From the NCBI GenBank assembly GCA_016209225.1, contig JACQWO010000058.1:1-64000 (forward strand): DNA of 64,000 nucleotides, in the 5' to 3' direction. This document shows, in pieces, positions 27,308 to 34,418 of the stretch. Position 1 is the stretch's first letter, and each line of letters starts with the position of its first letter. The DNA comes from Desulfobacterales bacterium. Its GTDB lineage: Bacteria > Desulfobacterota > UBA8473. The notes under the pieces are model-generated. The model was not told the DNA's origin and searched no databases. It was given only the letters and a program-made list of their open reading frames with translations. The translations under genes and the position numbers were made by a program.

Positions 27308-27955
27308 ATGAATGTCAAATTTAGAACCTCCCTTTTTCTGTCTATATCGGTTATTCTAGTAGCGCTGTGTTCCTGCGCGGCACCTAAATACCGCTATTAT
27401 CCGAAGCCGTCGGAGAGGGAAGTGGAGGTAGGGGTAGCCTCATGGTATGGGTCGGATTTTCATGGCAAACCAACGTCCAGTGGAGAGAGATATAATATGT
27501 ATGATCTGACAGCCGCCCATAAACTCCTGCCTCTTGGCACCTATGCAATGGTTACAAACCTGGATAATAGGAGGTCGGTAGAGGTAAAGATAAATGATCG
27601 AGGTCCATTTGTAGGAGGAAGGATCATTGACCTTTCTTTTGGTGCAGCAAAAGCCTTAGATATGGTAGATTGTGGAATTGCTATGGTTAGAGTGGAGGTG
27701 ACAAAGAGGGTGAAGTTCTATGACATACCATATACCCTCCAGGTAGCTTCCTTTAAAGAGGAGAGCAATGCTTTAGTTTTAAAGAAAGAATTGGACAAAA
27801 AATATAAGGATGTCTATATTGTAGCTACCACAATCTCGAATATGGAATACTATAGGGTTAGGTTGGGATACTTTAAATCAGAGGAGTCTGCCAAAAAGGA
27901 AGCTCAAAGACTTATTGAGGACAATTATACTGTCTTTATCACAAGGAGAGATTAA
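27308..27955 (+). CDS. rlpA: RlpA-like lytic transglycosylase lipoprotein with SPOR domain
   Basis: RlpA-type proteins cleave glycan strands that lack stem peptides at the division septum. The 215-aa product has a lipoprotein signal with lipobox LCSC near residue 23. The double-psi beta-barrel runs over about 38-125 (GVASWYGSDFHGKPTSSGE ... KINDRGPFVGGRIIDLSFGAA), with the catalytic-type Asp and His context of RlpA. A SPOR peptidoglycan-binding domain (YTLQVASFKEESNALVL) covers about 140-213. It should sit in the outer membrane facing the periplasm. Confidence 0.9.
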   Translation: MNVKFRTSLFLSISVILVALCSCAAPKYRYYPKPSEREVEVGVASWYGSDFHGKPTSSGERYNMYDLTAAHKLLPLGTYAMVTNLDNRRSVEVKINDRGPFVGGRIIDLSFGAAKALDMVDCGIAMVRVEVTKRVKFYDIPYTLQVASFKEESNALVLKKELDKKYKDVYIVATTISNMEYYRVRLGYFKSEESAKKEAQRLIEDNYTVFITRRD

Positions 27956-27973
27956 GGAGCGTATACAAGAGAT

Positions 27974-28130
27974 TTGATGACGTCGTAAAAAGTCAAAAAT
28001 CAGACGGCACAGTAAAAAGCTTCAGATGCAAGGCGCGCAAATCCGAAGGAATGAGGCGTACTTACTTGTACGCTGCAATGACTGAGGATGCAGCGGAACG
28101 CCGCAGATGGACTTTTTACGAAGCCGTCAA
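27974..28130. repeat. TAAAAAGTC-ended palindromic element, copy R1
   Basis: A 157-bp imperfect palindrome from TTGATGACGTCGTAAAAAGTC-like to GACTTTTTACGAAGCCGTCA. Interior motifs are CAGATGCAAGGCGCGCAAAT, GAGGCGTACTT ... TGTACGC and AACGCCGCAGATGG. Copies R2 and R3 share ends and interior. It lies between rlpA and the HdrC-like gene and could fold as a long RNA hairpin. Confidence 0.88.
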
Positions 28131-28159
28131 GGATTTGAATTAACAAAAGGATATACCCG

Positions 28160-28618
28160 ATGATAAGTATAAATACAGACCTTAGAAGAAAAATACTGGA
28201 AAATAATGAGGACATAAAAAAATGCTATCAGTGTTCTACCTGTAGTGCCAGTTGCCCTGTGTTAAAATATGATCCGGACTTTAACCCTCGAATCCTCATT
28301 ATAAAGGCTCTATATGGCTCGGAAGATACCCTTAAGTCAAAGGAGTTTTGGAAGTGCCTTTCCTGCGATAGGTGTAATGAAAGGTGTCCCCAGGGCGTTA
28401 ATCCATATAATGTTTTGCTTAAGCTTAAGAATTTTTTATTCTCACAAAACCTGGCGCCAAAAGAGAGGATAGATGCCAGAGAGCTAATTATAACCAGTGG
28501 CTTTTCTTATCCTATTTCATCAGCAGTAAACAGAAAAAGAGAGAGCATAGAGTTGGAGGCATTGGAGTCTATAGGTGAAGAATTAAAGAAAATAGTAGGA
28601 ACAGAGGGGGCAGAATGA
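28160..28618 (+). CDS. HdrC-like 2x[4Fe-4S] electron-transfer protein
   Basis: The 152-aa protein has two CxxCxxCxxxCP clusters: CYQCSTCSASCP near residue 20 and CLSCDRCNERCP near residue 70, then a helical tail, the layout of heterodisulfide reductase subunit C. It would pass electrons to the HdrB-like partner whose ATG overlaps its stop codon (GAATGAAG). No HdrA flavin subunit is adjacent. In sulfate reducers HdrBC-like pairs serve several complexes, so the electron donor and acceptor are undefined. Confidence 0.87.
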   Translation: MISINTDLRRKILENNEDIKKCYQCSTCSASCPVLKYDPDFNPRILIIKALYGSEDTLKSKEFWKCLSCDRCNERCPQGVNPYNVLLKLKNFLFSQNLAPKERIDARELIITSGFSYPISSAVNRKRESIELEALESIGEELKKIVGTEGAE

Positions 28619-29511
28619 AGCAATACGCTTTATTTGCGGGATGTACAATAAAAGCTGCACTTCCTCATATAGAGATGGTAGCCAGGAAGGTTTTACCCTT
28701 GCTGGATATAGAGCTTAAAGAGTTGGCATTTGCCTGCTGTCCTAATGCCGATTTCAGATCTACGGACGAGTATTCCTGGTTGGTAGTCGCTGCAAGGAAC
28801 CTTGCTTTAGCTGAAAAGGAGGGTTTAGAGATACTGAGTCTATGCCCAGGCTGTACCCAGACCCTTAAAGAGGCAAATATGATATTAAAAGATGATGACT
28901 CCTTGAGGGCAAGAATCAATAAAAGGTTGGAAAAGATCGGCCTCATATTTAAGGGAACCACAGAAGCCAATCATCATTTGGTCATTCTCCACCAGCAGAT
29001 TGACATACTTCTCCAAAGGGTTACTATACCACTTTACGGTATAAAACTGGCAGTCCATACAGGCTGTCACCTGCTCATGCCAAGTCGGATAATGCAATTT
29101 GATAGCTCCGAACAGCCAAAAAAACTGGAGGAACTTGTAAAAATGCTGGGGGGTACTATCATAGATTATCCAGAGAAAACCCTTTGTTGTGGATTTGGTT
29201 TGTTCGGCTCACATAAAGGGACCGCATCGAGGATTATTAGAGACAAAGTTGAATCTGCTTTTTTGGCTGGAGCTGAAGCCTTTGTCGTTCCATGTCCAAG
29301 CTGCTTTCAACAGCTTGACAGGAATCAATTGGTTGCAAAGAGGGAACTGAAATTTGAATATCAGCTCCCTGTATTTTATTATCTTCAGTTGGTAGGGTTG
29401 GCTATGGGATTTGACCTGGATGAAGTTGGGTACTACCATGGGAGGGTGAGATCGCCCGAATTGGAGGAGAAGATTAAATCGCTGGTGAAAAAAGCAGTGG
29501 TTAATATTTGA
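28615..29511 (+). CDS. HdrB-like CCG-domain protein
   Basis: The 298-aa protein holds two cysteine-rich CCG domains. The first reads FAGCTIKAALPH ... FACCPNAD ... LCPGCTQTL, the second HTGCHLLMPS ... TLCCGFGLFG ... VPCPSCFQQLD. In methanogen HdrB such motifs bind noncubane FeS clusters that cut disulfides; homologues in sulfate reducers act on various thiols or quinone-linked systems. It is translationally coupled with the HdrC-like gene and is followed 38 bases later by the mutase, so the three may be one operon. Confidence 0.87.
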   Translation: MKQYALFAGCTIKAALPHIEMVARKVLPLLDIELKELAFACCPNADFRSTDEYSWLVVAARNLALAEKEGLEILSLCPGCTQTLKEANMILKDDDSLRARINKRLEKIGLIFKGTTEANHHLVILHQQIDILLQRVTIPLYGIKLAVHTGCHLLMPSRIMQFDSSEQPKKLEELVKMLGGTIIDYPEKTLCCGFGLFGSHKGTASRIIRDKVESAFLAGAEAFVVPCPSCFQQLDRNQLVAKRELKFEYQLPVFYYLQLVGLAMGFDLDEVGYYHGRVRSPELEEKIKSLVKKAVVNI

Positions 29512-29549
29512 GATTTCTGAATCGAGATGTTTGAGAAAGGAGATTAGTT

Positions 29550-31229
29550 ATGAGTAGTAAAGAAAAAATTAAATCAACGAGGCGGTTTGATGTTTGTCCG
29601 GTTACAGAAACCTCGGCCGGCATCCCCTTAAAGGAGGTTTATGGTCCTCAGGATTTGGAGAATGTCGATTATAAGAATGAAATTGCAAATCCTGGAGAAT
29701 ATCCTTTCACAAGGGGTATCTGGAACAATATGTATCGTGGTAAATTATGGACGAGAAGGGTATTTACCGGCCTGGGTTCTACAGCGGACACTAATGCGAG
29801 GTATAAGTACTTATTGGGAAAGGGGGCCTCAGGCCTGTACTGTTTCGGGGATACCATAACCCATCAGGGGATTGATCCGGACCATCCGCTAGCCCAGGGA
29901 TATGCAGGGGTCAGTGGGGTTTCCATAGTTTGTTTGCAGGACATGTACGATCTCTTCGACGGCATATCACTGGAAGACGTGAGTGTCTCTTTCAACAATC
30001 CATGTATGGCAGCCACGGTGGTATATTCTGCCTTTGTTGCGTATGCAGAGGACATGGGATACGATCTTAAGAAGATCAGCGGCTCCATTCTGAATGAACC
30101 GATTCATCTGGTCTATAGTATGTTTGAGACCAATGCCAAGCCATTGGACCTTGCAGCAAAATTGGCCACTGATGTGATAGAGTATTCTATAAAAAATACC
30201 CCAAGATGGCACCCCATAGCCCCCAATGCTTATGACATGCATGAAAAAGGGGCCAATGCCATCCAGGAAATGGCATTTACCATTGCCATTATGGAGGAAT
30301 ATATTCAGAGGATGATAAAGAGGGGGTATGATATAGATGAATTTGCTTCCAGGGTAAATGTGTTTGGATGTGCCTGTGATATAGATTTCTTTGAGGAGAT
30401 ATGCAAATTCAGGGCTGCCAGAAGGGTGTGGGCCAAATTGATGAAAGAAAAATACGGCGCAAAGAAACCTGAATCTTGTAGACTGTACTTATCGGTTCAC
30501 ACATCAGGTAATTCTCTGACGGTGCAGCAACCAGTGAATAATGTAGCAAGGGTTACCCTGGAATCACTGGCATGTGTCCTGGGTGGTCTTCAATCCTTTG
30601 ATCCGGCAGGATACGATGAAGGCTATTATATCCTCACCGAGCATTCGGCTTTAACATCTTTGAATATCCACAACATACTTGCCTATGAATCAAGGGTGGC
30701 AAGTGTAGCCGACCCATTGGCAGGTTCCTATTTCATTGAGTCCCTCACAAACAAGATGGAAGATGAGATGTTTAAGGTCATAAATAAGATAAATGATATG
30801 GGTGGTGCTATTAAGGCTACAGAGTCAGGGTGGATCGGTTCGGAGATGGACAAAGAACTCATCAAAGAACAAAAGGAGATAGAAGAAAAGAAGAGAATTA
30901 TAGTAGGGATGAACGAGTTTATTGTTTCAAAGGAGGAAGAGGTGCCAATAGAGGTTGGCAGAGATAGGCCTCTAGAAGAACAGATGGCCACCTCCAAGAA
31001 AAGGGAAGATAAGATCAAGAAACTTAGGGAGACAAGAGATAAAAGGAAAACAAAAGATGCATTGGAAAACTTGAGGGAGGTCGCCGGTAAGGGTGAGGGA
31101 CACAATCTGGTGCCGTTAATGATGGAATCATTAAGGGCAAAAGCAACCCTGGGGGAAATATTAGGGGTGATTCGTGAAGCGAATGGTGCGAGCTACGATC
31201 CTTATAAGATTTTGCAGTACTCTCTTTAA
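29550..31229 (+). CDS. B12-dependent acyl-CoA mutase large subunit, divergent, substrate unknown
   Basis: The 559-aa product aligns along the whole catalytic (substrate-binding) part of methylmalonyl-CoA mutase: YPFTRGIWNNMYRGKLWT, DPDHPLAQGYAGVSGVSI, FRAARRVWAKLM, GNSLTVQQPVNNVARVTLE and YESRVASVADPLAGSYF. The pocket is changed. By ungapped local alignment, the positions of Tyr89, Gln197, Arg207 and His244 of the Propionibacterium enzyme are Phe72, Leu181, Met191 and Asp229. Loss of the carboxylate-binding Arg and of the catalytic His argues against methylmalonyl-CoA as substrate. The B12-binding domain is a separate gene at 31.5 kb. The C-terminal tail from about 415 is charged and helical. 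ATG 29550 follows AAAGGAG. Confidence 0.85.
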   Translation: MSSKEKIKSTRRFDVCPVTETSAGIPLKEVYGPQDLENVDYKNEIANPGEYPFTRGIWNNMYRGKLWTRRVFTGLGSTADTNARYKYLLGKGASGLYCFGDTITHQGIDPDHPLAQGYAGVSGVSIVCLQDMYDLFDGISLEDVSVSFNNPCMAATVVYSAFVAYAEDMGYDLKKISGSILNEPIHLVYSMFETNAKPLDLAAKLATDVIEYSIKNTPRWHPIAPNAYDMHEKGANAIQEMAFTIAIMEEYIQRMIKRGYDIDEFASRVNVFGCACDIDFFEEICKFRAARRVWAKLMKEKYGAKKPESCRLYLSVHTSGNSLTVQQPVNNVARVTLESLACVLGGLQSFDPAGYDEGYYILTEHSALTSLNIHNILAYESRVASVADPLAGSYFIESLTNKMEDEMFKVINKINDMGGAIKATESGWIGSEMDKELIKEQKEIEEKKRIIVGMNEFIVSKEEEVPIEVGRDRPLEEQMATSKKREDKIKKLRETRDKRKTKDALENLREVAGKGEGHNLVPLMMESLRAKATLGEILGVIREANGASYDPYKILQYSL

Positions 31230-31272
31230 TGTTAAAAAGGGGGCGAGGATTCAAGGATTCGAGGGTTCAAGT

Positions 31273-31429
31273 TTGATGGACTCATAAAAAGTCAAAACTG
31301 GGATGGCAAAGTAAAAAGCTCCAGATGCAAGGCGCGCAAATCCTGAGGAGTGAGGCGTACTTAGGGGTACGCTGCAACGACGAAGGATGCAGCGCAACGC
31401 CGCAGATGGACTTTTTGCGAAGCCATCAA
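31273..31429. repeat. TAAAAAGTC-ended palindromic element, copy R2
   Basis: A 157-bp imperfect palindrome with ends TTGATGGACTCATAAAAAGTC-like and GACTTTTTGCGAAGCCATCAA. It is almost identical inside to R3 (GGGATGGCAAAGTAAAAAGC, CTGAGGAGTGAGGCGTACTT). It separates the two mutase subunit genes. Just before it, GAGGATTCAAGGATTCGAGG repeats the motif that flanks the broken four-helix gene at 2.7 kb. Confidence 0.88.
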
Positions 31430-31475
31430 GTTTATCAACCAGATACTATCTAACTAAAAGAGGAGTAATTAAGTG

Positions 31476-31898
31476 ATGAAAGGTTCCGACAGAAAGATAA
31501 AAGTAGTAGTGGCTATGCCTGGATTGGACTGCCACGATAGAGGGATCATATATTTGAGCCATGTGCTTAAAGAAGCAGGCATGGAAGTGGTTTATCTGGG
31601 GAAGTTCAATACACCTGAATACATAGTCAATACAGCGATGGAAGAAGATGCCGATGTCATTGCCCTGAGTTACTTAAATGATCATCTGTATATGATATTT
31701 TTCCCAAGGGTTATAGAATTGCTTAAAGAGAAAGGATGCAGCGATATATGTGTAATGGCCGGAGGCAGGATCATAGAGGAAGATAGACCTAAACTTCTGG
31801 AATTGGGAATAACAGGATTCTTTGGACAGAGTACCCCTACCAAGGATATGATTCAACATATAGAAGATAGGGTAAAAAGAGAGAGGTGGAAACAATAA
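31476..31898 (+). CDS. B12-binding small subunit of acyl-CoA mutase
   Basis: The 140-aa protein is the stand-alone cobalamin-binding domain of a mutase. GLDCHDRGIIYLSHVLKEAG contains the DxHxxG motif whose histidine replaces dimethylbenzimidazole as the lower cobalt ligand; VVYLGKFNTPEYIVN and VMAGGRIIEEDRPKL are the other family segments. ATG 31476 is preferred over GTG 31473; AGAGGAG lies upstream. It should form a complex with the large subunit at 29.55 kb, from which it is separated only by a palindromic element. A mutase chaperone (MeaB) is not in the window. Confidence 0.92.
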   Translation: MKGSDRKIKVVVAMPGLDCHDRGIIYLSHVLKEAGMEVVYLGKFNTPEYIVNTAMEEDADVIALSYLNDHLYMIFFPRVIELLKEKGCSDICVMAGGRIIEEDRPKLLELGITGFFGQSTPTKDMIQHIEDRVKRERWKQ

Positions 31899-31902
31899 TA
31901 TC

Positions 31903-31931
31903 TTGACACCCCAAGAAACCAATGTTATAAG
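31903..31931 (+). promoter_or_regulatory. sigma-70-type promoter for sat
   Basis: TTGACA (31903-31908) and TATAAG (31926-31931) are separated by exactly 17 bases, 86 bases before the sat start codon. The near-consensus match fits strong expression of a central respiratory enzyme. Confidence 0.7.
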
Positions 31932-31963
31932 AAGGCGTTGGTGAAGTTATTCACTCATAGAAT

Positions 31964-31994
31964 GTCCTTGTTACCTGGGGTCAGTAACAAGGAC
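31964..31994 (+). promoter_or_regulatory. 5' UTR hairpin upstream of sat
   Basis: GTCCTTGTTAC and GTAACAAGGAC form a perfect 11-bp stem around a 9-base loop (CTGGGGTCA). It lies between the sat promoter and the GGAGAG ribosome site and is followed by A, not T, so it is not an ordinary terminator. It could stabilise the mRNA 5' end or bind a regulator; that is inference. Confidence 0.6.
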
Positions 31995-32016
31995 AAAAAA
32001 GAAGGAGAGAAGTAAA

Positions 32017-33207
32017 ATGATTAAACCGTTTGGATCTGATAAACTCAATCCGTTGTATGTAGCTGATGATGCGAAACGAAAAGCACTAATTAAAGAGGCC
32101 GAAGGCCTGCCCTCCGTGGTCATATCTTCCGCGGCAGCGGGAAATGCTGTCATGTTAGGCTCTGGTTACTTCAACCCACTTAAAGGGTACATGAACGTAG
32201 CCGATGCTGTAAGTGTGGCTGAGAAAATGCAAACAACTTCCGGCTTATTCTGGCCCACGCCTGTTTTGAACGTACTCAAGGACGCTTCTGCCATTAAAGG
32301 CGCTAAACGCATTGCACTTCGCGACCCCAATGTTGAAGGGAACCCGGTGTTGGCGATCCAGGAGGTTGAAGCAATCGAAGAGATAAGTGCAGATAAGATG
32401 AAATTAATGACAGAGAAGGTTTTCCGCACCACGGATATGAAGCATCCAGGGGTTAACGCCTTCAACTCAGTGGGTAACATCGCGGTCTCTGGTCCTATTC
32501 AGGTATTAGGCTATTCCTATTTTGAAAAAGAGTTTCCCGAAACCTTTCGTACCGCTACCCAGCTTCGGGACGTAATTGCAAAAAGGGGCTGGAAAGAGGT
32601 AGTTGCCTTCCAGACCCGTAACCCAATGCACCTAGCCCATGAAGAGCTGGTTAAGATGGCTATGAAAGAGTACAATGCAGATGGCGCTGTTATTCATATG
32701 CTGTTGGGCAAATTGAAGGCAGGTGATATCCCCGCCGATGTTCGCGATGCATCTATACGTAAAATGGTAGAGCTCTACTTTGAACCCAATTCAGTTGAAA
32801 TAGCGGGTTATGGTTTTGATATGTTATATGCAGGTCCTCGTGAAGCTGTATTGCATGCCATATTCCGTCAGAATATGGGCGCTACTGTCCTGATCGTTGG
32901 CCGTGACCATGCCGGAGTGGGCGACTATTATGGTGGTTTTGATGCACAGACTATCTTTGATGATGTTCCTAAGGGAGCCATGGACATTAAGATTTTCAGG
33001 GGTGATCACACTGTATGGTGCAAGAAGTGCGATAAGGTAGTCATGATGCGTGACTGCCCCCACGGTAAGGACGATTACATAATGCTTTCCGGTACAAAAG
33101 TTCGTGACATGTTAGCCGCCGGTGAAGATTTGCCACGTGAGTTTTCCCGTCCGGAAGTAGCCAGGATACTGATGGCTTACTACAAGAGCGAAGCTGGAAA
33201 AGCGTAA
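32017..33207 (+). CDS. sat: sulfate adenylyltransferase (ATP sulfurylase)
   Basis: Sat activates sulfate with ATP to APS, the first step of dissimilatory sulfate reduction. The 396-aa protein shows the QTRNPMHLAHEEL nucleotide motif, LLGKLKAGDIPADVRDASIR, GRDHAGVGDYYGGFDAQ and the C-terminal zinc-type segment CKKCDKVVMMRDCPHGKDD. Length matches the homo-oligomeric form of sulfate reducers. ATG 32017 follows GAAGGAGAG. It has its own promoter and is closed by a strong terminator, so it is a single-gene unit; aprBA and pyrophosphatase are not in the window. Confidence 0.97.
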   Translation: MIKPFGSDKLNPLYVADDAKRKALIKEAEGLPSVVISSAAAGNAVMLGSGYFNPLKGYMNVADAVSVAEKMQTTSGLFWPTPVLNVLKDASAIKGAKRIALRDPNVEGNPVLAIQEVEAIEEISADKMKLMTEKVFRTTDMKHPGVNAFNSVGNIAVSGPIQVLGYSYFEKEFPETFRTATQLRDVIAKRGWKEVVAFQTRNPMHLAHEELVKMAMKEYNADGAVIHMLLGKLKAGDIPADVRDASIRKMVELYFEPNSVEIAGYGFDMLYAGPREAVLHAIFRQNMGATVLIVGRDHAGVGDYYGGFDAQTIFDDVPKGAMDIKIFRGDHTVWCKKCDKVVMMRDCPHGKDDYIMLSGTKVRDMLAAGEDLPREFSRPEVARILMAYYKSEAGKA

Positions 33208-33230
33208 AAAATACCACTACCTGAAAAGCA

Positions 33231-33274
33231 AAACGCCCTGAGAATGCTTAGTAGACATCCTCAGGGCGTTTTTT
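33231..33274 (+). terminator. Rho-independent terminator after sat
   Basis: ACGCCCTGAG and CTCAGGGCGT form a perfect 10-bp stem, followed by a run of T (TTTTTTAT). It lies 25 bases after the sat stop codon. Confidence 0.92.
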
Positions 33275-33346
33275 ATGGTTCTTTTAAATATTTCCCCCGA
33301 GTGCCTAATCCCTATACCAGAGCAAGCGTTAATGGCCCTGGGGTTC

Positions 33347-34366
33347 TTAGACTTCAGCAAGGTTATAACCCATTTCAGCGAACACCGGCGATAATTTTTT
33401 TATAGAAAATTTCTCGTGCTGTTTTACAGCCCTTTGAAATCGAAACCACTTTGTTTCTTCTTTAATGATACCTTCCTTCCAGTAGTGCTTGTCTTGAAAC
33501 AATGTAAAATGAGCCATAATACCATCGTGAGTATCCCTTAGACCTCTTGTCTCAGTTTCTATAGCTTCATCAAACCATTCTAGCTCATCAAAATCAGTAA
33601 GCCAGTCAATCTTATCTTTATACCCTTTAGAGCGTTCTCGTTCGCAATAGTTTAAATTCCCGGTATAGGTTCTGCCTTGCAAAGCAATAATTTCTTTTTC
33701 AAGAGCATGCCATTTATTGAAATTATTGTTATTCCCCAAACCCTGCTGGTAGTCACAGTATTTTCTGAAAAGCTCTTTTGCGGCCGAAAGAAAACGGTGC
33801 AGATTATTGGTTTCCGCTTCTACCAATCTGGTGTCCACCCACAAATGGCTCACCCAGTCAGGGTGATGCTCCGCATCAGCGTGTCCAATATCCGGTTTTA
33901 CATTTAGACCAATGTTGTTAAAGTAATCGTACCAGCCAACAAAGTTTTGATGTGCCCATGTATCAACATAACTGTGTGATGCAATGCCTATCCTGAAAAG
34001 CCTTGTTTGTTCGTCTGCCTTGAATGCATCATCAATTATTTCGTTTGCATTTTTGCTATTAGGCGTTGTATTTAGTATATGCCTTTTCCCGTCTCGACGT
34101 CTGGCTGACCATGCTTCAGGTTCCCCTGGTATGAAATGGAAGATAGGGTATATTCTCATGAGTTCGTTTTTAGGCTTAAGAATATCCATAGTTTGACTAA
34201 TATAATTGCAATATTTTTCACCTTTTGATCTATCTTCAATCTCAAGACAGAGATCATTCTCGTCCACATACTGTGAGGCATATGCGATTATCCTGGCATC
34301 ATCTGTGCCAAATCCTGCCTTATGTGCAATAAGCCCAGTCAGAAAGTAATGAAACTCAATATCCAT
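33347..34366 (-). CDS. DUF6765-like, possible phospholipase C/P1-nuclease-fold protein
   Basis: The 339-aa protein begins DIEFHYFLTGLIAHKAGFGTDDA and ARIIAYASQYVDEND, which resembles the DUF6765 family. Histidines and aspartates in IASHSYVDTWAHQNF and DIGHADAEHHPDWVSH are spaced like the zinc ligands of phospholipase C/P1 nuclease-type folds, so a metal-dependent hydrolase is possible but unproven. No signal peptide is present. ATG 34366 follows GGAGAA. It is read leftward towards the sat terminator and has no evident functional partner. Confidence 0.6.
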   Translation of the reverse strand: MDIEFHYFLTGLIAHKAGFGTDDARIIAYASQYVDENDLCLEIEDRSKGEKYCNYISQTMDILKPKNELMRIYPIFHFIPGEPEAWSARRRDGKRHILNTTPNSKNANEIIDDAFKADEQTRLFRIGIASHSYVDTWAHQNFVGWYDYFNNIGLNVKPDIGHADAEHHPDWVSHLWVDTRLVEAETNNLHRFLSAAKELFRKYCDYQQGLGNNNNFNKWHALEKEIIALQGRTYTGNLNYCERERSKGYKDKIDWLTDFDELEWFDEAIETETRGLRDTHDGIMAHFTLFQDKHYWKEGIIKEETKWFRFQRAVKQHEKFSIKKLSPVFAEMGYNLAEV

Positions 34367-34418
34367 GGTAATCGTTCTCCGTTATCAGATTAACCCTTAA
34401 TTCTAGGCTAATAGCCTT

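Noticed and set aside
28160-29511. Methanogen-type heterodisulfide reductase
   Set aside because: Only HdrC/HdrB-like parts are present and everything else is bacterial; CoM-CoB disulfide as substrate is not supported.
29550-31229. Annotation as methylmalonyl-CoA mutase
   Set aside because: Key residues for the methylmalonyl carboxylate and the catalytic His are replaced, so the specific name is not supported.
31964-31994. Terminator after the mutase small subunit
   Set aside because: The stem is followed by A residues on the plus strand and lies downstream of a good sat promoter, so it belongs to the sat leader.
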